Source of the DNA: Planctomycetota bacterium
GTDB lineage: Bacteria > Planctomycetota > UBA1135
Assembly: GCA_021776925.1 (NCBI GenBank)
Contig: JAJFFB010000016.1
Coordinates: 62,001-126,000 of the forward strand
Reading direction: 5' to 3'
Length of the DNA stretch: 64,000 nucleotides
Positions 28,246-37,257 of the stretch are shown piece after piece (position 1 is the first letter of the stretch; the number at the start of each line of letters is the position of its first letter). Below the pieces are notes generated by a model. The model saw only the letters and a program-made list of their open reading frames with translations, did no database searches and had not been told where the DNA came from. The translations under genes were made by a program, and so were the position numbers.

Positions 28246-28560
28246 ATGTCCATCCACAAATCCCTGCACATCGCCGGCGGCCAGTCCACCGGCCGCTCGG
28301 TGTTCACCCGTCGTGAGCGCATCGAAAAACTGATGTCGAAGGGCAATTTCGAAGAGGGCGATTCGGTCTACGGACTGCCCAAGGTGCGTACTGCGGTCAA
28401 GACCCTGAGCAAGAAGCAGCTCAAAGCCCTGCACGCCGCGCGCATGGAAGCCGAGGCGCTGGCCTCGGGCGAGGTTCTTGAGCCCGCCGAAGGCGAAGAG
28501 GCCGCCGCCGAAGGCGACGAGGCCGGCGGTGATTCCAAGGCCGAGCAGGAGGCTCTCTAG
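28246..28560 (+). CDS. PVC-superphylum type small basic protein with an acidic tail
   Basis: MSIHKSLHIAGG..RSVFTRRERIEKLMSKGNFEEGDSVYGLPKVRT matches the remembered PVC small basic protein pattern. Confidence 0.8.
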   Translation: MSIHKSLHIAGGQSTGRSVFTRRERIEKLMSKGNFEEGDSVYGLPKVRTAVKTLSKKQLKALHAARMEAEALASGEVLEPAEGEEAAAEGDEAGGDSKAEQEAL

Positions 28561-28562
28561 CC

Positions 28563-29405
28563 CTGCCGCGCGAACGGATCCTGGCCCACCTCGACGAAAT
28601 TTTCCTCTCCATTCAGGGAGAGGGCGGCGAACTGGGCCGGCCCCACCTGTTCGTGCGTTTCGGGGGTTGTCCGCTGCGCTGCCACTATTGCGACACCCCG
28701 AGGTCGTGGTCGCGGCGCTCCCATTTCGACTGGCACGGCAGCGGCGGAATGGAGCAACGCGCCAATCCGCTCAACCCAGGGGCCTTGAGCGCGGCGCTGT
28801 ACGAAATGGCGGCCACCCACGGGGTGCCCGCCGCGCGCACGATGGTGGCGCTGACCGGCGGTGAGCCCTTGTTGCAGCACGCTTTTCTGCACGCCTGGCT
28901 GCCGACCTGGGAGGGCCCGGTGATGTTGGAAACTGCCGGGATCTACGCCGACCGGCTGCAGGCTTTGCTGCCCGAAATCGATGCCCTTTCGCTGGATTGG
29001 AAGATGAATGCGGATCTTGATCAAGGTGCCGACCTGAACGCCGCCGCCGAGTGTATCGAGGTGGCCGAGAGCGCCCGGCGTGACCGCGCTCTGGACTATT
29101 GGTGCAAGCTGGTGGTCAGCGCCGCCACCCCGGCGCGCGCCGTGCTGGATGCGTGTAGCCAGATCGCTGCGCTGGCTCCCGGATGCCGTGTCCTATTGCA
29201 ACCGGTGACCCCGCTGGCGTCCGCCGTGGCCGGTGGGCCCACCAATGAGAGTGCCGCCGCGCCCCGCGGCGCCGCCCTGGCCGCAGGGCCGGCGCTGCAA
29301 CCGCCGTGCGCCCAGACCCTGCTCGCCTACCTGGCCGCGGCCCAGGATCTTGACCTCGACCTGCGCGTGGTGCCCCAGGTCCATCCGTTGCTCGGAGCTC
29401 GCTAG
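28563..29405 (+). CDS. queE: 7-carboxy-7-deazaguanine synthase (radical SAM), probable CTG start
   Basis: EIFLSIQGEGGELGRPHLFVRFGGCPLRCHYCDTP; no in-frame ATG/GTG/TTG between the stop at 28530 and 28653; AGGAGG at 28547-28552. Confidence 0.85.
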   Translation: MPRERILAHLDEIFLSIQGEGGELGRPHLFVRFGGCPLRCHYCDTPRSWSRRSHFDWHGSGGMEQRANPLNPGALSAALYEMAATHGVPAARTMVALTGGEPLLQHAFLHAWLPTWEGPVMLETAGIYADRLQALLPEIDALSLDWKMNADLDQGADLNAAAECIEVAESARRDRALDYWCKLVVSAATPARAVLDACSQIAALAPGCRVLLQPVTPLASAVAGGPTNESAAAPRGAALAAGPALQPPCAQTLLAYLAAAQDLDLDLRVVPQVHPLLGAR

Positions 29406-29414
29406 GAAGCCTTG

Positions 29415-30761
29415 ATGTCTACTCCCCCTGCACGCCGTCCGCTGATCGCCATCGTCGGCCGCCCCAACGTCGGCAAGTCGTCGCTGTTCAATCGCATCGT
29501 CGGTGCCCGCACCGCGATCGTCGAAGCCACCGCCGGCGTCACCCGCGACCGTCTGGTGCTGCCGGTCGAGCTGGCGGGCGAGGGGTTGCGATTCGACCTG
29601 ATGGACACCGGCGGCATCGGCATCGTCGACCGCGCCGACCTCGCCGAGTCGGTCGAATACCAGGTTCTGACCGGTCTGCACGTCGCCGACGTGGTGGTGT
29701 TCCTGGTCGACGCGCGCGAGGGCCGCACCCACCTCGACGAAGAGGTCGCGCGCCTGTTGCGCAAGGGCGGCCACAAGATTCTGATCTACGCCAACAAGGC
29801 GGAGAAGGGGGTTTCACGTCAGAACCTGGTCGACTTCGATGCGCTCGGTCTGGGACCCGCCGAAGCCTTGTCGGCGCAAGAGGGCAAGGGCATGGAGCAG
29901 CTCTACGCCGATCTGCGCGAACTCCTGCCGCCCCCCGAGGAGATCGAGCAAGAGGGCGAACGGATCCGCATCGCCGTGATCGGACGCCGCAACACCGGCA
30001 AGTCTTCCTTTGTCAACGCCCTGGTCGGCGAGGAACGCTTGATCGTTTCTGAGATCCCCGGCACCACCCGCGATGCGATCGACGTCGAGTTCGATTGGCA
30101 GGACAGTGCGCTGACCCTGGTCGACACCGCGGGCGTGCACCGCCGCGGCAAGGTCGCCAACGCGATCGAATACTTCTCGCTGACGCGCAGCGACCAGGCG
30201 GTGCGCCGCGCCCACCTGGCGCTGTTGTTCCTCGACATGAGCGAACCCTTCGCGCGCCTCGACCAGGAACTCGCCCGCACCGTGGTCGACCGCTACAAAC
30301 CGGCGGTGATCGTCGGCACCAAGAGCGACCTGGTCCCGGACCTCAAGGCGCGGGCCTTCCGCGAAACCGTGGAGCACCGCTTTCCGCACCTGCGTGGCGC
30401 GCCGATGGTGATGACCTCAAGCAAGACGCAGAGCGGTCTCAAACGGGTGCTGAGCGAAGCCTGCGCTCTGCACCAGGAAGCCGCCACGCGCGTCGGCACC
30501 GGCGAGCTCAACCGCGCGCTGGAGCAGACCATGCGCAAGATCCGTTTCCGCGGCCGTAGTGAAAAACCACGCGCTTTCTACGCCACTCAGCTGCGCGTGC
30601 ATCCGCCGACCTTCCTGCTCTTCGTCAACCGCCCGGCGCTGTTCGACAAGGAAGCCATTCGTACCATCAGTCGCGAACTGCGGCGGCTGCTGAAATTGGA
30701 ACGGGTGCCGCTGCGATTGGTCCTGCGCGCACGCAAACGCAGCCCCAGCAACAAGGGCTGA
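29415..30761 (+). CDS. der: double-Era GTPase Der (EngA)
   Basis: GRPNVGKSS and GRRNTGKSS P-loops, DTGG and DTAGVHRRGKV, C-terminal KH-like domain. Confidence 0.96.
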   Translation: MSTPPARRPLIAIVGRPNVGKSSLFNRIVGARTAIVEATAGVTRDRLVLPVELAGEGLRFDLMDTGGIGIVDRADLAESVEYQVLTGLHVADVVVFLVDAREGRTHLDEEVARLLRKGGHKILIYANKAEKGVSRQNLVDFDALGLGPAEALSAQEGKGMEQLYADLRELLPPPEEIEQEGERIRIAVIGRRNTGKSSFVNALVGEERLIVSEIPGTTRDAIDVEFDWQDSALTLVDTAGVHRRGKVANAIEYFSLTRSDQAVRRAHLALLFLDMSEPFARLDQELARTVVDRYKPAVIVGTKSDLVPDLKARAFRETVEHRFPHLRGAPMVMTSSKTQSGLKRVLSEACALHQEAATRVGTGELNRALEQTMRKIRFRGRSEKPRAFYATQLRVHPPTFLLFVNRPALFDKEAIRTISRELRRLLKLERVPLRLVLRARKRSPSNKG

Positions 30762-30809
30762 CCACTGGCCTAGGAGGCCGGCGCGCTGCCTGGCTGCTAG
30801 AATCCGCTC

Positions 30810-31397
30810 ATGCTGCGATTCCTGGTGCTGTTGTCGGTGGTTGGTTTCATCCTGCCTGCCTGCAGCCTGTTCATGCCGGCCGAGGAAGAGGAATTGTGGG
30901 TCCACGAGATCCTCGAGGACGGCCCACCGTTGCGCGACGTGCTGGCCAATTGTGAGTGGGCCCTGATCCAGGCTCAGTTCCCGCCCGGCGACCGCGACGA
31001 CGGGGCGGCGCGGGTGACCTCCGGCTGGGACGAGATGATCCAGCCCTTCTCCAGCAACGGCCGCCGCTTCCAGGGCATCTTCGAGGTCGAACCCCTGGGC
31101 GAACAGGGGCTGTACCGGGTCAGCGTGCGGGTGCGCCAGCAGACCAACAAGGAAGTACACAAACCGCTGGACCCCGGCGCGGCGCAATGGGAGTCGATCG
31201 GAGACAACCAGGAACGCGCGCGCACCCTGCTCTACCACCTGCTGACGCGGATCAAGGATCCTGGGCCGTCGGAAGATTTCTATCGGCGCAAGCCTTGGCG
31301 CGACGACGACGCCGCCGGCAGCGCGGGTGCTGGGAATGGCAGCGCCGATGCTGGGGGCGAGAGCGCGGGTGCTGGGGGCGGCCAGGGCAATGGTTGA
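30810..31397 (+). CDS. lipoprotein with Gly/Ala/Ser-rich C-terminal tail
   Basis: Lipobox ILPAC; low-complexity AGSAGAGNGSADAGGESAGAGGG tail. Confidence 0.75.
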   Translation: MLRFLVLLSVVGFILPACSLFMPAEEEELWVHEILEDGPPLRDVLANCEWALIQAQFPPGDRDDGAARVTSGWDEMIQPFSSNGRRFQGIFEVEPLGEQGLYRVSVRVRQQTNKEVHKPLDPGAAQWESIGDNQERARTLLYHLLTRIKDPGPSEDFYRRKPWRDDDAAGSAGAGNGSADAGGESAGAGGGQGNG

Positions 31398-31971
31398 CTG
31401 GAAGACCGAGCGGCGGCAGGGCGAATGCCACGCCTGTGCACGCGCCTTCGCCAGCGGCGAAGCGGTGTTCTCGATGCTGCACTTCGAGGGCGAGGAACTG
31501 CGCCGCGGAGATTTATGCAGCGCGTGTTTCGACCGGCGTGATCCCGCCGACGACCTGGTGTGGTGGCGTACCAGCCACCAGGACGCGCGCGGCGGACTGC
31601 GCCTGGACTACGACCTGATCCTGGCCCTGCTGGGCCAGCTCGAGGCCGATTCGCGTCCCGAACGCCTGGATCTGCGTTTCCTGCTCGCTCTGCTGCTGGT
31701 GCGCCACCGCAAGCTGCGCCTGGTCGGCGTGCGCCAGCGCGGCGCGCGCGAGTTCCTGCATCTGCGCAAGGTGCGCAGCCAGGCAACCCTCGACGTGGAA
31801 GTGCGCGAACTGGCCGAGGAACGGCGCCAGCAGCTGACGCAGGTGCTCTCGGGCCTGCTCGACCCGACCGCGGACACCGGTCTGGATGCCCTGCTCGGGA
31901 GCCCGGCGCCGTCGGGCCTGCCGACGGCGAGTCCTGCCGAGGCCGGTGATGAGCCAGGCCCAGAAAGCTAA
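31390..31971 (+). CDS. zinc-ribbon hypothetical protein
   Basis: CHAC..CSAC Cys pairs; ATG at 31390 overlaps upstream stop. Confidence 0.7.
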   Translation: MVDWKTERRQGECHACARAFASGEAVFSMLHFEGEELRRGDLCSACFDRRDPADDLVWWRTSHQDARGGLRLDYDLILALLGQLEADSRPERLDLRFLLALLLVRHRKLRLVGVRQRGAREFLHLRKVRSQATLDVEVRELAEERRQQLTQVLSGLLDPTADTGLDALLGSPAPSGLPTASPAEAGDEPGPES

Positions 31972-32035
31972 GTTGCTCTCCTCAAAGGACTAAGCGAAAT
32001 CTCCACAGGGTCCCGGCGAAAGCCAGGATTTTTTC

Positions 32036-32063
32036 TTGTCAAGTGGAGATTCAGTGTCAGAAT
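32036..32063 (+). promoter_or_regulatory. mraZ promoter
   Basis: TTGTCA-N16-CAGAAT upstream of the MraZ-box array. Confidence 0.65.
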
Positions 32064-32070
32064 GGGCCGG

Positions 32071-32100
32071 TGGGGCAAAGTGGTGGAAAGTGGTGAACGA
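32071..32100 (+). promoter_or_regulatory. MraZ-box array (three 10-nt phased repeats)
   Basis: TGGGGCAAAG TGGTGGAAAG TGGTGAACGA; resembles known TGGGN direct repeats bound by MraZ. Confidence 0.75.
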
Positions 32101-32119
32101 GTCACCTGCCCCTCCTAGC

Positions 32120-32608
32120 ATGGAATTCTTCACCGGCGTCTACGAGCACAAAATCGACAAGAAGGGTCGATTGTTCGTACCGAAGCGCCTGCAAGAGGCC
32201 ATCGAAGGCAATCTGGCCGAAATGCGCTTTGTCGTGACCCTCGGCCTGGATGGCTGCCTGTACCTGTTCACCAAGGCAGATTTCCGCGAGCACCTCGCGG
32301 GACTGAGAAAGGCGGCCTTTGGCACCCCGGAGTATCGCGCCGTGATGAGGGGGATCGGCGCACTGTCCTGTGAACAGACTCTGGATGGCCAAGGCCGTCT
32401 TCTCATTCCTGACTCCCTGCGCGCCAAAGCGGGCCTGGGAGACGCCGCCGTGGTCATCGGCGCCATCGACCACATCGAGATCTGGGACGCCCAGATCTAC
32501 CACACCCAAGCCGCCCCCGCGGCGGAGGAAACCTATCTGCAACAGGCCGAACGCTTCCTTGACGGCGCGGCCGACAACCCGGAGACACGTGGTGATTCTT
32601 TTGTGTAG
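32120..32608 (+). CDS. mraZ: transcriptional regulator MraZ
   Basis: HKIDKKGRLFVPKRLQ and TLDGQGRLLIPDSLR AbrB-like repeats; next to rsmH. Confidence 0.94.
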   Translation: MEFFTGVYEHKIDKKGRLFVPKRLQEAIEGNLAEMRFVVTLGLDGCLYLFTKADFREHLAGLRKAAFGTPEYRAVMRGIGALSCEQTLDGQGRLLIPDSLRAKAGLGDAAVVIGAIDHIEIWDAQIYHTQAAPAAEETYLQQAERFLDGAADNPETRGDSFV

Positions 32609-33527
32609 AGATTTCCAAAGCGCCCCAGGCCCGAGCGGGCCTACGCGCCACCTGCCCGTCCTGCTCGAGGAGTGCATGTCTGCGCTCGATCCGGAGCGCG
32701 GCGGCAAGTTCATCGACGCCACCCTCGGCGGGGGGGGGCACGCCGAGGCCATGCTCCAAGCGAGCCCCGCTGTGCAACTGCTGGCCCTGGACCGCGACTC
32801 CCACGCGCTGGCGCGGACGCGCAAACGGCTGGCGGTCTTCGGCGACCGCGTCCACTTCGTGCACGCGCCGTTCTCAGCGGTCGGGGCGCACCTGCCGCCC
32901 GGCTGGGTCGGCGAGGTCGACGGCATCCTGGCAGACCTTGGCCTGTCCTCCGACCAGATCGAGGATCCGGAACGGGGCTTTTCCTTCCAGCAGGACGGGC
33001 CCTTGGACATGCGCATGGATGCATCCGCGCAGAAGACCAGCGCCGCGGTCCTGCTCGCCAACGCGAGTGAGGACGAAATCGATCGCTGGCTGCGTGAATA
33101 CGGCGAGGAACGTTGGTCGCGCCGCATTGCGCACGCCATCGTGCAGGCGCGTCGCATGGGTCCCTTGTTGCGGACCTCACAATTGGCCGACCTGGTCGAA
33201 CGCACTGTACCGCGAGGGCGCCACGGGATCCACCCGGCAACGCGCACCTTCCAGGGCATCCGCATCGCGGTCAATCGCGAACTGGACGAGATCCAGGCCT
33301 TCCTCGAGTGCGCGCCGCGTCTGCTGGCCGCCGACGGCCGCCTGGCCATGATCAGTTTCCATTCTTTGGAAGACCGCTGCCTTAAGCGCGCCTTCCGCAA
33401 CGAGGCGCGCAGCGCCGACTTCGAAGACCTGCTGCCCGGCGGGGTCACCGCCGCGCGCAGCGAGGTGCGGCGCAACCCGCGTGCGCGCAGCGCGCGCCTG
33501 CGCGCCATCGTGCGGAGGAGTTCATGA
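32589..33527 (+). CDS. rsmH: 16S rRNA m4C1402 methyltransferase
   Basis: RHLPVLLEECMSAL, DATLGGGGHAEA, GILADLGLSSDQIED, ATRTFQGIRIAVNREL, ISFHSLEDR; GTG start 32589 or 32592. Confidence 0.95.
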   Translation: MVILLCRDFQSAPGPSGPTRHLPVLLEECMSALDPERGGKFIDATLGGGGHAEAMLQASPAVQLLALDRDSHALARTRKRLAVFGDRVHFVHAPFSAVGAHLPPGWVGEVDGILADLGLSSDQIEDPERGFSFQQDGPLDMRMDASAQKTSAAVLLANASEDEIDRWLREYGEERWSRRIAHAIVQARRMGPLLRTSQLADLVERTVPRGRHGIHPATRTFQGIRIAVNRELDEIQAFLECAPRLLAADGRLAMISFHSLEDRCLKRAFRNEARSADFEDLLPGGVTAARSEVRRNPRARSARLRAIVRRSS

Positions 33528-33568
33528 ACGACCGCTTGCCCGCCCTCGTCTGGCGGAGGAGTTCATGA
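33524..33568 (+). other. 14-codon mini-ORF between rsmH and ftsL-like gene, flanked by duplicated SD-ATGA junctions
   Basis: GCGGAGGAGTTCATGAA at 33512 and 33553; ORF MNDRLPALVWRRSS*. Confidence 0.6.
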
Positions 33569-33816
33569 AGGGTCGCCTGGCTGGCCTGGTGGTGCTCGCC
33601 CTGTGCGAGCTCCTGGCCGGCCTCGGTCTGCGCAACGAAGTCCTTGCTTCGCGCAGCCGCATCGAGCAGTACCGCCGCGACGTCCTCGTACTCGAGGATT
33701 ATCGCGCCCACTACGAGTATCTGCGCTGCAGTCTGAGCACCCCGGAAGCGCTGCGCGTGCGCCTGCAATGGCGCCGGGAGCTGGCCGACCAGGTGCAGCG
33801 CCTGCCCGAACTTTGA
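33565..33816 (+). CDS. FtsL-like small bitopic protein
   Basis: 83 aa, N-terminal TM then coiled segment, between rsmH and ftsI. Confidence 0.6.
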   Translation: MKGRLAGLVVLALCELLAGLGLRNEVLASRSRIEQYRRDVLVLEDYRAHYEYLRCSLSTPEALRVRLQWRRELADQVQRLPEL

Positions 33817-33858
33817 TGCACTGACCCGCGTTCCTCTCCCCACTCCCCAGCCCCCCTT

Positions 33859-35682
33859 GTGTGCATGAGCCGATTGAGTCCGATGCGTCCGTTGTGGATC
33901 CTGCTGCCCCTGGGACTGCTCTATCTGGTTCTGGGAGGGCGCCTGGTGCAGCTCCACGCCTTCCCCGGCGACGACGTCGGCGGCCTGATGAACGTGCTCG
34001 CCGACAGTTCTCGGCTGGACGCCGCGCGCGGTCCGATCACCGCCCGCGACGGCACCCCGCTGGCGCTAGACCGGCCGGTCTACCGGCTGGTACTCGACAG
34101 CCCATGGAAATACCGCCGTTTCCACCCGGAGAACCGCAACAGTCACGCGCGCAGCGGCGCCAGCGTGCGCAGCGAACTTGAACGGCTGGCGCAAGCCGCT
34201 GGCCTGCCGATGCTGGACCTGGCGATGATCCTGCTCGATCCGGTGCGCTCCTACAAGGTGGTGGTGGACGGCCTTGATCCGGTCGCGGTGCGGCGTCTGC
34301 GCGTGGAACTGCGCGATCTGAGCGGCAGCGGACTGCACCTGGAGCAGAGCTGGCAGCGCGTGCAGCTCTACGGCCGCGCCTTCAGCCACGTCGTCGGCGC
34401 GTGCCGCACCGACGAGCAAGGGCAGCGCCGCGGCAGCTTCGGTTTGGAGAAGACCGGCGAACAGCTCCTGCCGGGAGTGCCCGGTTACAAGCAGACGCAA
34501 CGGGTGACGGGGCGCTTCGGCGTCAACCCGGCGATGGGCTTCCGCATGCCGCAGGACGGTGCGGCCTTGCAGACCACTCTCGATGCGGCGCTGGGGGTCT
34601 TTGTTCATGCCGAGCTGCAGGCGGGATTTGCCGAGTACACGCCGGACTGGAACGCGGCGCTGGTGCTCGACGCGCGCAGCGGCGAAATCCTGGCGGTGCA
34701 CGGGCTGCCCGACTTCGATCCGCAAGGCGCGGCCAGCGGACCGCTCTATGAAGACAGCTTTTTCCTGCCCGCGCGCAGTGCGGTGGAACCCGGTTCGACC
34801 TTCAAGCCCTTCGTGGTCGCGTGGGCGTTGGATCAAGGCGTCATCCGCGGCGACGAGATCTTCCACAGCCCCGGCACCTCGATCCGCCTTCCGGGTCGCA
34901 CGGTCAACAATGCCAACCTCGTCAGCACCGCCGACATGACCGCGGGCGGCGCCCTGGTCCACTCTTCCAACGTGGTCATGGTGCAGATCGGACGGCGCCT
35001 CGGCATCGCGCGCATGCGGGCGATGCTCGACGCCTTCCATTTCTGGGATCCGGTGAAGGTACTCGAGCCGGGCTTCGACCGTGGCTTGAAGCCGCCGGAG
35101 CACGAGTGGAAGGGCAGCAAGGGCGTCACCTGGACCCTGCCGTCGGTTTCCTTCGGCCAGCAGCTGATGATCAATCCACTGCGTCTGGGTCTGGCCTACG
35201 CCGCGTTGGTGCGCTGCGAACCTGTGCGCACCCCGCGCCTGCTACGCGCCGCACCGGCCGCGCAACAGGTGCCGTCCGCGGGCGTCGCACCGCTGCGGCC
35301 CCAGACCAGCGCCTACATCCTGCAGCACATGCAGCAGATGGTGCAGCGACGTGCCGGGCGGCCGCTGCCGCACTGGGAGGATCTGGAATGGGGCGGCAAG
35401 AGCGGCACCGCCCAATTGCCCGGCAACGAACTGGTCAACACCTGCACCTTCGTCGCCGTCGGGCCGGTTGCCGATCCGTCCATCGTCGTGGTCGTGGTGC
35501 AGCAGAATCCGGTCGCGGAAAAAATCAGCGGCACGCAGATCGCCGGACCGATCGCCGGCCGCATCTTGCGCCGCGCCCTTGAGCTGCGCGGAGAAGTCGC
35601 GCCGATCCTCGGCCCGGCGTCGTGCATCTGCTTGGATTCACCGGCCTCGGCGGCTACCTTGGACGGGCGAGGAGGGGAATAG
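33859..35682 (+). CDS. ftsI: penicillin-binding protein (FtsI/PBP3-like transpeptidase)
   Basis: STFK active site, SSN, KSGTA; single N-terminal TM. Confidence 0.9.
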   Translation: MCMSRLSPMRPLWILLPLGLLYLVLGGRLVQLHAFPGDDVGGLMNVLADSSRLDAARGPITARDGTPLALDRPVYRLVLDSPWKYRRFHPENRNSHARSGASVRSELERLAQAAGLPMLDLAMILLDPVRSYKVVVDGLDPVAVRRLRVELRDLSGSGLHLEQSWQRVQLYGRAFSHVVGACRTDEQGQRRGSFGLEKTGEQLLPGVPGYKQTQRVTGRFGVNPAMGFRMPQDGAALQTTLDAALGVFVHAELQAGFAEYTPDWNAALVLDARSGEILAVHGLPDFDPQGAASGPLYEDSFFLPARSAVEPGSTFKPFVVAWALDQGVIRGDEIFHSPGTSIRLPGRTVNNANLVSTADMTAGGALVHSSNVVMVQIGRRLGIARMRAMLDAFHFWDPVKVLEPGFDRGLKPPEHEWKGSKGVTWTLPSVSFGQQLMINPLRLGLAYAALVRCEPVRTPRLLRAAPAAQQVPSAGVAPLRPQTSAYILQHMQQMVQRRAGRPLPHWEDLEWGGKSGTAQLPGNELVNTCTFVAVGPVADPSIVVVVVQQNPVAEKISGTQIAGPIAGRILRRALELRGEVAPILGPASCICLDSPASAATLDGRGGE

Positions 35683-35685
35683 AAA

Positions 35686-37257
35686 TTGGCGCAGCCGCTG
35701 ACCCGCCTGGCTCGCAATCTCGAGCCGTGGTGTACTTTGGCTCCGGGCGGCCCGACCTCCGCTACGGAAGGGGGTGGGCTCACCTCTGAGCAGGCCACCG
35801 AGGTGCTGCTGCAGCGCGCCTGCTTCGATTCGCGCCGGGTGCAGCGCGGCGACCTCTATTGCGCCATTCCTGGCGTCCACGTCGACGGCGCGCTGTTCCT
35901 GAACGAAGCCATCGCGCGCGGTGCCGGCGCGGTGCTCCACCGCGGCCGTGTCGCCTGCAGCGTGGCGCAGCTCAAGGTCGACCTGGGGATCGACGTCGCC
36001 AGCGCCGCCGGCCACGCCGCCGCGCAGCTCGCCGGCCGCCCGGGCGCCGAAATGATGGTGGCCGCGGTCACCGGCACCAACGGCAAGACCACCGTGGTGC
36101 ATCTGCTCGAGCAGGCCTGGAACGCCTGCGGGGTGCCCGCCGCGCGCGTCGGCACCCTGGGCTACGCCTTTGCCGGGGACACCCAGACCAGTCTCAACAC
36201 CACGCCGCCGGCCGACCTGCTGCACGCCTGGCTGGGCGAGCAGCGCCGCCGCGGAGCTCGGGCGCTGGCCCTCGAGGCGTCTTCGCACGGCATCCACCAG
36301 CAACGCCTGGCCGGCCTGGATGTCGACCTGGTGGGCTGGACCAACCTCAGTCACGACCACCTCGACTACCACGGCGACCTCGACCACTACGCCGCGGCCA
36401 AGGCGCGCCTGGTGCACGAGCTGCCCGCCGACGGTCTGGCCTTGTTGCCGCAGGGCGACGCGCGCATCGACGCCGCCTGTGAGGGCAGCCGCTGCACCAG
36501 TCTGCGCTGGGGATTGGCGGTCTCCACTGATGCGGGTGCGTCCTGGAGGGGCGCGGTGCCGGCGCTGCACGGTACCTTGCTGGGTGAGCACGCCGCCGGT
36601 CTGAGCCTTGAGATCGACGGTGTCTACGGTCAGGCGCGTATCGACAGCGGGCTGGTCGGGCGGCACAACGCCGAAAACCTGCTGCTCGCTTTTTCACTGC
36701 TGCGTGCGTCCGGAATCGATGGCGCCGACGCGGCGCGCGCGCTGGCCGCCGCCGGCGCGGCTCCCGGACGCCTCGAACGCGTTCCCAGTGCGCAGCCGTG
36801 GTCGCTCTACGTCGACTACGCCCATACTCCCGAGGCGCTGGAACGGGCCCTGGCGGCGCTGCGCAAAGCCCACCCGCAGGCCCGTCTGGGCATCGTCTGC
36901 GGTGCTGGCGGCGATCGCGACGCCGACAAGCGCGGACCGATGGGCTTCCAGTCGGCGCGCGGTGCGGACTGGTGCATGCTGACCAGCGACAATCCGCGTA
37001 GCGAAGACCCGGACCTGATCCTGCAGCAGGTCCACGACGGTGCGCAGGCTGCCCAAGCGGCTGGCAACTGCGCCGCCGAGATCCTGATCGAGGCCGACCG
37101 CCGTCAGGCGATTCGTAGGGCGGTGGCGCGGCTGCAGCCGGGCGATGTCCTGCTGGTCGCCGGCAAAGGACACGAGGACTACCAGGAGATTCATGGCCAG
37201 CGCTTGCCCTTCGACGATCGCCAGGAACTGACCGAGGCAGTGCAATGCCTGGGCTGA
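35686..37257 (+). CDS. murE: UDP-MurNAc-tripeptide synthetase (meso-DAP type)
   Basis: GTNGKTT, TTPPADLLHAWL, DYAHTPEAL, DNPRSEDP (meso-DAP motif). Confidence 0.95.
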   Translation: MAQPLTRLARNLEPWCTLAPGGPTSATEGGGLTSEQATEVLLQRACFDSRRVQRGDLYCAIPGVHVDGALFLNEAIARGAGAVLHRGRVACSVAQLKVDLGIDVASAAGHAAAQLAGRPGAEMMVAAVTGTNGKTTVVHLLEQAWNACGVPAARVGTLGYAFAGDTQTSLNTTPPADLLHAWLGEQRRRGARALALEASSHGIHQQRLAGLDVDLVGWTNLSHDHLDYHGDLDHYAAAKARLVHELPADGLALLPQGDARIDAACEGSRCTSLRWGLAVSTDAGASWRGAVPALHGTLLGEHAAGLSLEIDGVYGQARIDSGLVGRHNAENLLLAFSLLRASGIDGADAARALAAAGAAPGRLERVPSAQPWSLYVDYAHTPEALERALAALRKAHPQARLGIVCGAGGDRDADKRGPMGFQSARGADWCMLTSDNPRSEDPDLILQQVHDGAQAAQAAGNCAAEILIEADRRQAIRRAVARLQPGDVLLVAGKGHEDYQEIHGQRLPFDDRQELTEAVQCLG

